From Tubulinosema ratisbonensis (lineage: Eukaryota > Microsporidia > Tubulinosematidae): a DNA stretch of 10,739 nt. Shown here piece after piece: positions 1-7,552 of the stretch (position 1 is the first letter of the stretch; each line of letters starts with the position of its first letter). The notes under the pieces are model-generated. The model did no database searches. It saw only the letters and a list, made by a program, of their open reading frames with translations, and was not told the origin of the DNA. Location: the NCBI GenBank assembly GCA_004000155.1, contig RCSS01000295.1, forward strand, positions 1 to 10,739. The letters are read 5' to 3'. The translations under genes and the position numbers were made by a program.

Positions 1-576
1 AGTCATGTGACCTGAGTCACAACAATATATATAAAACTTTAACAAACCTAATATTTAAATAAATTTATATTTTTTTTTATTAAAATTAATTATTTCTTTT
101 TGCATATATTTTTTATACTTTTAAGATTGTATATTTGTAGACTTATTATTATATAAAAAATAAAAAATTATTTTAAATATTTTAATAAAAATTCAAAGCA
201 AACCCCATTTATTATTTTTAAAATATTTTCAGCTCTTGTTATTTATAATAATATTGTAAAATCATATTTTTAATTAGAATATAATTTTATTAGTAAATCA
301 ATTTAAATTTTTTTACAGAAGCACTGAATGGTGAAAAATATAGAAAAAAATAAAAATCTTTTTTATTATTTAAAAAATTTACATGCTTTTAATTATTAAT
401 ATTTTTTAATTTTTAAGGTAAAAAGAATTTTTTAATTTAATTTTTACAAAAATTTTTGACATGCTTCCATTTTATACAAAAAATATATTTGTTAAATTAA
501 AAATTTTAAAAAAGTAAGTAATTAAAATTCCAATAATTTATTTATTTTTAAAATTATACTTTTTTATAAAATATAA
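1..576. other. AT-rich leader without a gene
   Basis: No open frame of useful length is seen on either strand. The stretch is almost entirely A and T, with long A and T runs. The only distinct element is a short inverted repeat at 6-21 (TGTGAC, loop CTGA, GTCACA). A GTAAGT at 514-519 looks like a splice donor, but no coding sequence precedes it. The stretch probably holds the promoter and 5' flank of the gene at 660. Confidence 0.6.
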
Positions 577-645
577 ATTATTTATTTTTTTAAAATGTTA
601 TTTATTTATTTTTTTAAAATGTTATTTATTTATTTTTTTAAAAAT
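577..645. repeat. 24-bp tandem repeat, about 2.8 copies
   Basis: Nearly identical 24-base units (TTTATTTATTTTTTTAAAA followed by TGTTA) repeat with a strict 24-base period: the G of ATGTTA falls at 597 and 621, and the third unit is cut off before it. The array ends about 15 bases before the ATG at 660, so it lies where the core promoter or 5' UTR should be. It could be a slippage-prone microsatellite-like array. Any regulatory role is inference. Confidence 0.85.
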
Positions 646-653
646 ATAAAAAT

Positions 654-659
654 AAATTT
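654..659 (+). promoter_or_regulatory. AAATTT immediately before the start codon
   Basis: AAATTT touches the ATG at 660. AAATTT-like signals close to start codons have been described for microsporidian genes. In DNA this AT-rich the motif is also common by chance, so it only weakly supports the start. Confidence 0.25.
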
Positions 660-2783
660 ATGAAAGAATGTAAGCATGAAATAACCTTAAAAAACATTTG
701 TTGTCTTTGTGGCTCAGAAACATTCACAAAAAACAAACAATTCTGTCACTTAACAACCACAGAAATAATAAAAAGCACAACATACCAACATAAACATCTT
801 ACTCTAATCTTAGACTTAGACGAAACAATCGTAAACACAACAAGTATTTCCTTATTTAACATTCCAATCAACAAATTACAAGAAATAACTTATATTTCAT
901 CCTTAAACAATCTTTCAACCAAAGAAATAAACTTAAACAACCAATCAATTATTTTTGATTTAATATTTAAATTTAATAATTTTATTTATTTTATTAAACT
1001 AAGAAAAAATGCAATTAAATTTCTAAAAAAAATTAATTTTTTTAAATTATATATTTTTAGCATGGGAACAAAAGAATACGTAGAAATAATAAAGAAATAT
1101 TTAAATAATCAAGGAATAAATGTTTGTGGTAGTATTAGCAGAGAAGAAAATATGTCTTTTAGTAAAAGTGTTAGTAGGTTAGGTTTATCAGAGAGAAGGG
1201 TTGTGATTTTGGATGATAGATTGGATGTGTGGGATTATTTAGATTGTGTGATTTTAGTTAAACCATTTTTGTTTTATAAGAATGTTAAGAGTGTTTGTGA
1301 GAAAAGTTATGAGGTGAATAAAAAGATTAAGTTGGAGGATATGGGTGTAGAAAGGAAGGGTGTTTATTTAAATAAGAATGTTTTTGTGGAGAGTGAAAGT
1401 TTTTTGGATGAACAAACAAACTGTCAAAATAAGAATTTAACTGACTGTCAACATAAAAATTTAACAGACAAAGAAACAAATTTAACAGACAAAGAATTAA
1501 ATTTAACAGACTGTCAAAATAGGAATTTAACAAAAGAAGAATCAAATTTTACAAACAAAGTTTTTAAAAACAATAATAGAAATCCTGAAGAAGCTTCCTT
1601 AACTTGCATTAAACTACAAAACGAAAAGTTTTTTAATGAATTCTTAGAGAAACTTAAAACCTTTAAAATACCATCTATATTTTATACGGACTGTATGAAT
1701 GAAATAAATTTAAAATACAATTATTACATGGAGAACAAAATAGTTTCTAGGGACGAATGGAGAAAACGTGCTTATCAGGAGATAAAATGCAATTTTCTGT
1801 ACTATCCAGGATATGTTGACACAGAATTAGTAAAAGAAAACATTAAATCAATTTTTGGAAATGAGATTGAAAAAAATTATCTTTGTTTTCAAAAGACTAT
1901 AAATTTTGAAAATATTAGCTTAGCCAAGAAAGAATGCATTCAAAATTTACTTATTGCGAATGAAAAATTTATTTATTATTTTGTTGCACTTTTGCAAGTA
2001 ATAGATTTAAATGACTATTCTGTTTACACTAAAGAAAACATAAAAAATTTACTGTGCTTTAATTGGAGCATTTTTCCAGAATCTATTTTACCCGAATTCT
2101 ATTTTTTAAAAAATGTTTTGGCAAACAAAATAGATCAATCAAATATAAATGTTGCTAAAATATATTTTATGGTAAGATTTTTCATTCATAAAAGTTTGAG
2201 TGCCTTTAAAAAAATTATTGTGTTGTTTTCATTACATAATTTCAATCCATCTCTTTCTTATAAAGCATTTTATGTTTCTTTATACACTATTGAAATGATT
2301 CAGCTACGAGCTTTACTAATATATATCTGTAATGAGTTAGGGTTATCAGAAATTTCTAAAATATTGTATTTCTTTACAAATTTTCACTTACGCTATTTGT
2401 CGATCGATACTCCTTCTGATTTAGAAAAAAGACAGTTTTGGATAATGTATGGTAATTTGCTAACATGTTCGGAGTTTGTATCTTTTAAACAATGGCATTA
2501 TAAGTTAAAAAACGATTTAGTAGTTCATTCTAATTTTGATTCAGGTCTAAACACCCCAGTAAACCCCGCCAATCATACTTTGCCACAAAATCTATCCCAT
2601 CTCAAAGATTTACATCTTCACGCTTATTCTAAAGGAAATCAAAATTCTTTAATTTCTACAAATTTCTTAAACCAAAATACCAAATTTTCTGAGATGATCT
2701 CTGATATAAAAATCATTATTAATTTAAGAATACAGCTTTGTGGTTTCTTGCGCAAAAAATTTTTCTTTGAAGAAAAAAAATAA
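660..2783 (+). CDS. FCP1: FCP1-like RNA polymerase II CTD phosphatase with long C-terminal extension
   Basis: Predicted nuclear serine phosphatase that recycles RNA polymerase II by dephosphorylating the CTD of its largest subunit. Seen in the 707-residue product: an N-terminal CKH...CCLCG motif (residues 4-18) like the Cys/His segment in front of other FCP1 enzymes; the DLDET signature (52-56), where D52 and D54 match the nucleophile and acid/base of the DxDxT family; FSMGT (133-137); SREE and FSKS (160-170), which probably includes the catalytic Lys; and ILDDRLDVW (183-191), the FCP1 acidic motif. Residues about 253-297 are NLT-rich repeats. Residues about 320-620 are helical and hydrophobic, not recognised, and show no BRCT pattern, although FCP1 normally carries a BRCT domain. 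The first ATG is chosen because the Cys/His motif starts at residue 4. The gene is intronless and AATAAA overlaps the stop. The phosphatase call is firm; the role of the C-terminal half is unknown. Confidence 0.92.
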   Translation: MKECKHEITLKNICCLCGSETFTKNKQFCHLTTTEIIKSTTYQHKHLTLILDLDETIVNTTSISLFNIPINKLQEITYISSLNNLSTKEINLNNQSIIFDLIFKFNNFIYFIKLRKNAIKFLKKINFFKLYIFSMGTKEYVEIIKKYLNNQGINVCGSISREENMSFSKSVSRLGLSERRVVILDDRLDVWDYLDCVILVKPFLFYKNVKSVCEKSYEVNKKIKLEDMGVERKGVYLNKNVFVESESFLDEQTNCQNKNLTDCQHKNLTDKETNLTDKELNLTDCQNRNLTKEESNFTNKVFKNNNRNPEEASLTCIKLQNEKFFNEFLEKLKTFKIPSIFYTDCMNEINLKYNYYMENKIVSRDEWRKRAYQEIKCNFLYYPGYVDTELVKENIKSIFGNEIEKNYLCFQKTINFENISLAKKECIQNLLIANEKFIYYFVALLQVIDLNDYSVYTKENIKNLLCFNWSIFPESILPEFYFLKNVLANKIDQSNINVAKIYFMVRFFIHKSLSAFKKIIVLFSLHNFNPSLSYKAFYVSLYTIEMIQLRALLIYICNELGLSEISKILYFFTNFHLRYLSIDTPSDLEKRQFWIMYGNLLTCSEFVSFKQWHYKLKNDLVVHSNFDSGLNTPVNPANHTLPQNLSHLKDLHLHAYSKGNQNSLISTNFLNQNTKFSEMISDIKIIINLRIQLCGFLRKKFFFEEKK
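1413..1553 (+). repeat. In-gene repeat encoding NLT(D/K) heptad and octad units
   Basis: Six to seven imperfect 21- to 24-base units encode NLTDCQ-type and NLTDKE-type segments of 7 or 8 residues (about residues 252-298). The unit AATTTAAC(A/T)GAC recurs in the DNA. The array links the phosphatase domain to the unknown C-terminal region and is probably a flexible, length-variable linker. NxT sequons appear, but a nuclear protein would not be N-glycosylated. Confidence 0.8.
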
Positions 2784-2788
2784 ATAAA
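2783..2788 (+). terminator. AATAAA polyadenylation signal overlapping the stop codon
   Basis: The TAA stop at 2781-2783 runs straight into AATAAA. Polyadenylation signals at or inside the stop codon are known from compact microsporidian genes. The A-rich context makes chance occurrence possible. Confidence 0.45.
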
Positions 2789-2929
2789 ATTTTACTAAGC
2801 AATTTACATGTTCATAATTTGGTTATTTAGATTCCGACCTTTTAAAATTTAAAAGGTATCGAAATCTTATAGCTAGTAATTTCCTCTAGCTTTAGATATT
2901 CTTTATGAACAAAATAAAAGTAAAATTTT
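2786..2929. repeat. Nested inverted-repeat structure: possible structured RNA or miniature transposon
   Basis: Two nested stems enclose two hairpins. The outer arms are AAAATTTTACT (2786-2796) and AGTAAAATTTT (2919-2929). The inner arms are GTTCATAA (2810-2817) and TTATGAAC (2903-2910). Inside, hairpin 1 spans 2829-2867 (AGATT..CG..ACCTTTTAAA paired with its complement, with one mismatch and a 2-base bulge). Hairpin 2 spans 2871-2891 (AGCTAG, 9-base loop, CTAGCT). Every arm is perfect apart from the flaws noted in hairpin 1. It lies directly behind the phosphatase stop. It could be a 3'-UTR fold, an independent small RNA, or a MITE whose ends are the outer arms. No clear target-site duplication is visible, and I recognise no RNA family. 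Confidence 0.6.
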
Positions 2930-3363
2930 TATGTTTAATGCTATAACAAAAACTTAAAATACATTTTAGTTTTAGTGCACCTGATTACGTATTTTTGTTG
3001 GATTAAAACATGACATTAACTTTAAAATTAATCTGATTGGTAATATAAGTCAACTCTGACCCGACCAAAATAGTTATGTGCAAATATTTGATTTTCAAAC
3101 AATATTTACTTTGTTTTGATGTGAATAAATATTCTTACTGATAAAAGAAAAGCTGCTTTTGATTATCTACAGTTGATTCTAAGATATTTGATTCGCTTTT
3201 TATACATTAATTCTTTTTCCTATAGAATTGTGTTACGGCGTAACATACAGTACTAGAAACTATAAACATAGCAATAAATATGCTAATATTTGCAGATCTC
3301 TACAATTTTTATACTTATAATTTGATTTTTTTATTACTGTTATAGTTTTATTACATAAAGCAC
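2930..3363. other. No gene; stop-rich sequence
   Basis: No convincing open frame or protein motif is seen on either strand. The one notable element is a perfect 15-base palindrome at 3231-3245 (TGTTACG, G, CGTAACA), unusually GC-rich for its surroundings. Confidence 0.5.
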
Positions 3364-3395
3364 GTGGTTTCGAATCCCGAAGCCTATCTTTTTTT
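3364..3395 (+). pseudogene. Degenerate tRNA 3' half with T-run (orphan B box)
   Basis: GTGGT-TTCGAAT-CCCGA has tRNA T-arm geometry: the loop TTCGAAT is at 3369-3375 with a B-box-like GGTTTCGAATCCC. It is followed by exactly 7 bases (3381-3387) in the acceptor position, one discriminator base, and seven T at 3389-3395, as at a Pol III terminator. Only two of the five T-stem pairs are Watson-Crick, plus one wobble. No matching 5' acceptor strand, A box or anticodon arm is visible upstream. It is best read as a decayed or truncated tRNA or a tRNA-derived fragment; chance is possible. Confidence 0.35.
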
Positions 3396-3506
3396 AATTT
3401 AATTTAATATTTAAAAAAAATTAAAGTTAATCCATGTCCTTCTACTCTCAGAATAAAAGCGTAAAGAAAATTTTTTAAACAATCTTTAAAGTCTATTTAT
3501 TTAAAC

Positions 3507-3538
3507 CACCTACTTATAGGTGCCTATCCTCAAGGATA
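3507..3538. repeat. Two adjacent perfect hairpins
   Basis: CACCTA-CTTA-TAGGTG (3507-3522) is followed two bases later by TATCCT-CA-AGGATA (3525-3538). Each has a perfect 6-bp stem with some G/C content in an AT-rich setting. Function is unknown; they may be part of a small structured RNA or an end of a decayed mobile element. Confidence 0.5.
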
Positions 3539-3830
3539 TAACATTTACTAAAAAAATACAGTTTGCAAAATAAAAAAATGTTTTTTTATCGTAATGTCAT
3601 ATGCATAGAAGTCATTCGTTAAATAGTTTTTATCTTTAGGTTTGTACAGAAAAGGACATACAATTAAAGACATATAGAGTATTTCTAGAAGTCTCATATT
3701 TATTATAATATATAATTTTTAAAACACATATAAGACGTTTCTTTATAAAAAAATATCACAACATAAACTTGCTTGTAAAACTCGAAAAATCACTTTTGTA
3801 AAGCGCACAGTCTCTTGAGAGTTGAATTAT

Positions 3831-4221
3831 GTAAGAACGCGAAGGATTTTAACAAACAGTATCTAAAACATTTAAGGGAAATATATCAACAGTACTAAAA
3901 TATTGTAAGGTGACTGTTTTAAAACCATCCTTTTGTTATGCAAAAATTAAAATCAATACCTTTTATAACCAAAGTTTGCAAGGTAAAATAAGCTTAGCCA
4001 GGCAATAGAGTTCACAGAATTTGTTTTTACGGGTGAAAGTTGCAGTTTCTGGAACTGTTATCAGTTCTATAAAAACATATTTGCCATATGTTTTTTTTAT
4101 GAATGGGTATTAATATTTTTTAAGAAGGGTGTAGCAAAAATTCTTTCTACTGATTTCCTAACGTTAAGAAACATAAGAAATTGTTTTTTATTTAACATTT
4201 AATTAGTCGAAAACCACCACC
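3831..4221 (-). pseudogene. Tc1-like transposase relic (C-terminal half)
   Basis: On the minus strand, landmarks of a Tc1/IS630 DDE transposase occur in the right order. GGG (4221-4213) stands for the GGGSVMVWG block. A Phe-Tyr..Asp-Asn segment (Asp codon at 4062) stands for FQQDN and lies 53 codons on, as in the family. ANLW-like GCA AAC TT TGG (3979-3969) stands for IENLW. An LDT..PSR..IIQ block (3866 to about 3825) stands for LVDSMPSR..AVI. Several stop codons and small indels interrupt it. Individual matches are weak and the assignment rests on order and spacing. An open minus-strand N-terminal part was not found. The plus-strand stretch 3984-4200 is open but is probably only the shadow of this relic. 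Confidence 0.45.
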
Positions 4222-4989
4222 TTTTTATTGTTTGCTTTAGCTAAATATAAACAGAAACAAATAATCTTATAAATATTAAAAGAAGTTGCAAGATGCTTTT
4301 ATCTTTTTATATTTTTACCTGTGTCGGGGATATATAGATATAATGACAATCCATTGTGATTAATTTTGATGGCAAATATCTCATTACTAGTTCGAAACTA
4401 AAAGAATATTAAAAGTATAAATAGTGCAAAGATAAACAAAGAATATATAGATAAGATTTCGTATCCTGAGGCAACAAAAAAACAAAAACAAACATTTATA
4501 AATGAAATTGTTTATTTTAATAATATACACTTACAAAACAGTGATTTCATCAACATTGCTGCCTATAAAATAATGTTTGTATAAGATTAAAAAAGAAAAT
4601 TAATTTATAATTTAGTCTGTATATTAGTTTATAAAGTAGCTTTAATCAAATTTTTTGTGATCATAAATTCGAATTATTTCAAAAATATCCATATTATGTC
4701 CGAAGTATTAAATTTTTAAAAAATTAAATGACTAAAGTGCTGTGCAGTAGATCTAAGAAGACCTTTTTGCTAATGGCTCATTGTAGATGGTCTCCATAGA
4801 AACTTAAACAAGATTCATAATATAACAACCCGAAAAATAATTTTAAAATATGTATAATAATGCCGTTTTTCGAAGCATTTTGAGTCTGTTGCTATTTGTT
4901 AAATTTTTTGCATATCGTGTTTAATGGTTTCCATATAAAATAGTCTTTTGAAAACAAGATTTATACTGCCATGAAAAGATAACAAGATG
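4222..4989. other. No gene; stop-rich sequence between relics
   Basis: No supported gene. A short minus-strand phrase around 4760-4800 (WRPSTMSH) faintly recalls the GRP(S/R) linker of Tc1-like transposases and might be the displaced N-terminal part of the relic below 4222, but the spacing is about 180 bases too long. Nothing else is recognised. Confidence 0.4.
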
Positions 4990-5306
4990 TTATATTTTTT
5001 TAATTTAATTAAAGCATTTGGACAGAATGTTCAATTTAATGAGTTTCTTTACAAGCAAAAACTGTAATTTATAACTATTTTAGACGAGATAAAAATGTAA
5101 GAAATATATAGATTTTGGCGTTTATCATACAAAGAAAATGTTGACCTGGACTTATACGGGTAAAACGCCTTTATTCTTCTATAATTTTATGTTAACCGAT
5201 AAAGACTATAAAATTTGAATCGTTTTTTGAAAAAGACATCTCGCGGCGACAATTAGGTACGCCATAAATCATAAAAATTGTAATAAAAAATCATTTGTTT
5301 CATGCC
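4990..5306 (-). pseudogene. Probable Tc1-like transposase relic (C-terminal half)
   Basis: Minus-strand reading from 5306 gives GMKQMIFYYN, resembling the LGxxxxFIFQQDN segment. In the same frame, from 5174, it gives IKAFYPYKSRSTFSLYDK, resembling IKVLDWPxxSPDLNPIENLW. A further block from 5053 (CK...LI...PN.ALIK, with frame changes) resembles CKKLIDSMPNRxQALIK. Two in-frame TAA codons and frameshifts show it is dead. Spacing between the first two motifs is about 14 codons longer than usual, so an insertion or misassignment is possible. It is a weaker call than the relic at 7553. Confidence 0.35.
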
Positions 5307-5953
5307 AGCTTTGTTAAATTAATAGCATCTTTTATTAATTGCTGTTGTATTGTATTGAAAATCCTTTATTCTTATTGATTTAGAATATGCTCTAAAGGGA
5401 AAGAAGAGACCTCAAATCTGAAAAGTAATTATGTAATTTGAATTATCAGAATTTCTTAAAAGAAAATGTGAAAGATAGTAAAAAGTAAGTGAAACTTATG
5501 GGTTTAGTTTTTAAAAAATAGAAAATGTGTTCATTATAAAGAGTATTACGGCGCGGTATATTACAAATCTATATTATGCTATAACATGAAAAAAAACCGA
5601 ATTATAAATTAGTATATCTACTGCAGTAAATAATCTAGTGATAATATGTAAAAATTTTCGAAAATAAGAGTTCATTACTGTGTGGCAAATAAAAAAACCT
5701 CCTATAATATGTGAAATGTAAATCCTTTATAACTATACTTCCCTAAAACTTCTAGAAACATCAAAATCATTAGAATTATCAGTGAGTTTTTAACGGAGAA
5801 GACACTGATTTTTACATTCTTGACAAGTATAAAAATTTATGTTCTATACTCAATTGCTTAGATTTAATAATAGAAAAGAATGCTTACAGTTTTTACAACG
5901 GATAAAAAAAAATCCCCCTTTTTTTGTCTAACAATATAATTAGATAATTTGTA
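5307..5953. other. No gene; stop-rich sequence
   Basis: No supported gene or clear transposase motif was found. The N-terminal half of the minus-strand relic should lie here, but I cannot trace it. A GC-rich islet ATTACGGCGCGGTA sits at 5545-5558 and shares TTACGGCG with the palindrome at 3231-3245. Confidence 0.4.
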
Positions 5954-6240
5954 AATGGCAAAAACAAGGCGAAATAGTATCAATTAGTTATAAAATCAGA
6001 GATTATAGGCATTGTAAGTACATTTTGTATTTTTATAACTATACAATCCTCGTTTAAAACCATATATAATATTCTTTATATGAAAAAGAGGCTTGAATTT
6101 GCAAAGCTCTATAAAATTTGGTTCAAAAATATGTAAAAGCCTAGAGTTTGCAAATACAGAATCTAAATCAGTTTGGGGAAAATTTTCTCAGCGTTTAGTT
6201 ACCAAACAAAATAACGGAGGCTTGAATTAATTAATTAATT
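5954..6240 (+). pseudogene. Tc1-like transposase relic (N-terminal to middle part)
   Basis: Frame 2 from 5954 reads NGKNKAK-stop-YQLVIKSEIIGIV, resembling the first helix-turn-helix of Tc1-type transposases (GKxKxLS...R..IIGL). Near 6045-6079 comes LYNPRLKPYI, like the Y.R...KPYI/KPLLT segment. Frame 2 from 6080 reads MKKRLEFAKLYKIW, a close match to the KxRLEFAKxHxxW block that precedes the first catalytic Asp. Frame 3 from 6156 reads TESKSVWG (compare SDESKF), and NNGGLN at 6213 stands for KHGGGSV. The W-to-ESK spacing of 13 codons is as expected; other parts are deleted. Internal stops and frame changes make it non-functional. The second half, expected after 6240, is not traceable. Confidence 0.6.
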
Positions 6241-6242
6241 CA
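6223..6242. repeat. 20-bp perfect palindrome TGAATTAATTAATTAATTCA
   Basis: The 20 bases equal their own reverse complement. The site lies at the broken end of the transposase relic and overlaps the second copy of a 12-bp direct repeat GAGGCTTGAATT (6088-6099 and 6217-6228). Part of the palindrome is an (AATT)n run, so slippage could have produced it. Confidence 0.7.
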
Positions 6243-7552
6243 TTTATTATTATGAATTCGAAATTTTTATTAAGCCAGCGAGTTTTTTAGCTATTAGAAA
6301 GCATTGTTTTTAGACCTAAAAATCTTCATAATAAACCTATTGTTGTAATAAACTTTAGGAGCCCTATTTAATTAATAAAAAAAGCAGATAACTCTTACTC
6401 ATTATACTTTCCTATTTAGTAGCCTCAATTTTATAAAAACAAGTGTAATTGCGATGATTGATATTTAAATTTGATAAATTTTCGAGATTTGATATTAAAT
6501 ATTTTATTTTTTAAGTTCACAAACTACCTAAAGGGTATAAATGCTTATTTTAAAACTGTCTTTTGTTTTTTTTAAAAATACATTTTTTAGTTCATAAATC
6601 ACTCAAGAAATATATTCAATGTGAATGAACTAGATGTATTAGATTTTTATAAATTTAGTATAATTATTGCTATGCTAAACAAAAACTAAAGATATTAAAT
6701 TTGGGGTTTTCACTTAAATAATTGTTTTTGGTGAGTCTAAGAAGGTGAGATGCACGCAGTATATATAAGCCATTAATTAATGTGCAAATACAAATTTTTA
6801 GACATTGATATTTGTATATAAGCATTATTTATAATATTAGAGGAAAAATTATATATCTTCTTTTATATTCCTCATCTTTATTTAACAAAGAAAATCTGAT
6901 GACATACTTTTAAGTATCAGTTTAAATAAAAATTTTATAAACGTAAAAGAAAGAATATATCTAAGAGTCAAGAAGAAATACATTCTATAGCATATTTTTA
7001 GATAAAAACAGCACAATTTAAAAAGATATCCTATCATAATTGACTATTAAGTTTTCAAATTTAGTTTTTGTCATTATGCGAGAACTTAATGTTAAGAATT
7101 TGAAAATAAGCTAAGTGGCTCAACAAAAGAATCAAAGGCGAAAAAGCTATTTTATAGTCTAAAGAATATAAAAATTAGAATATCGCTTAGTTTTTTCAAA
7201 TTATCTTTGTTTAAATTGAAAGTTTTTTTATATTACAGTATCGCAATAAAAACAGACCATTAAAAAAATTACAATAAATAAATATGAAAAGGCTAGTTTT
7301 TGCCTTATTCATTTTTGATAGCAATATTGTATAATTAAAAGGCTTTCCACATATGATTGTTTTTTCCTTTCTCTGGAAGCATTATAAACAGTATTTTGTT
7401 TTTTTATATTTAAAAAAACCAATCATTAACAAAACGGATATAAGAAGAAAAATTTCCTTTAAAATTATATTTATATATCTCAAAAAAATACTCCGGCTAT
7501 CACAAATGTTAAATTTCAAAAGCAGTCTGTCTCTGTGCACCTAAAAGAACAT
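6243..7552. other. No gene; stop-rich sequence upstream of main transposase relic
   Basis: The only ATG frame above 60 codons (7353-7544, +) encodes Phe, Ile, Lys and Leu-rich sequence without a motif and is probably chance. At 6721-6744 the plus strand reads IVFGESKK, like the VIFSDESK segment of Tc1 transposases; it may be a scrap of another copy. TACAGT at 7234-7239 is a Tc1-like terminal sequence, but no inverted partner is visible near 8500. Confidence 0.4.

Noticed and set aside
514..519. GTAAGT resembling a splice donor
   Set aside because: No coding sequence upstream and no credible branch or acceptor site before the 660 start. Common by chance.
1327..1545. Minus-strand open frame of 72 codons
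   Set aside because: It lies wholly inside the phosphatase gene, and its Leu/Asn/Ser repeats are the antisense reading of the NLT repeat. No motif of its own.
3984..4200. Plus-strand stretch open for about 70 codons without ATG
   Set aside because: A run of this length is expected about once by chance in this region, and it is antisense to the proposed minus-strand transposase relic. No motif seen.
5057..5216. Plus-strand stretches with readable peptide (LTWTYTGKTPLFF) near 5140
   Set aside because: Short, no family resemblance, and the minus strand gives the better transposase-like reading here.
7234..7239. TACAGT as the left end of the main Tc1 element
   Set aside because: No inverted partner (ACTGTA) was found at a suitable distance to the right; the nearest lies beyond 10100.
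7353..7544. Plus-strand ATG frame of 63 codons
   Set aside because: Low-complexity Phe/Ile/Lys/Leu sequence without a motif, at a length expected by chance over several kilobases of AT-rich DNA.
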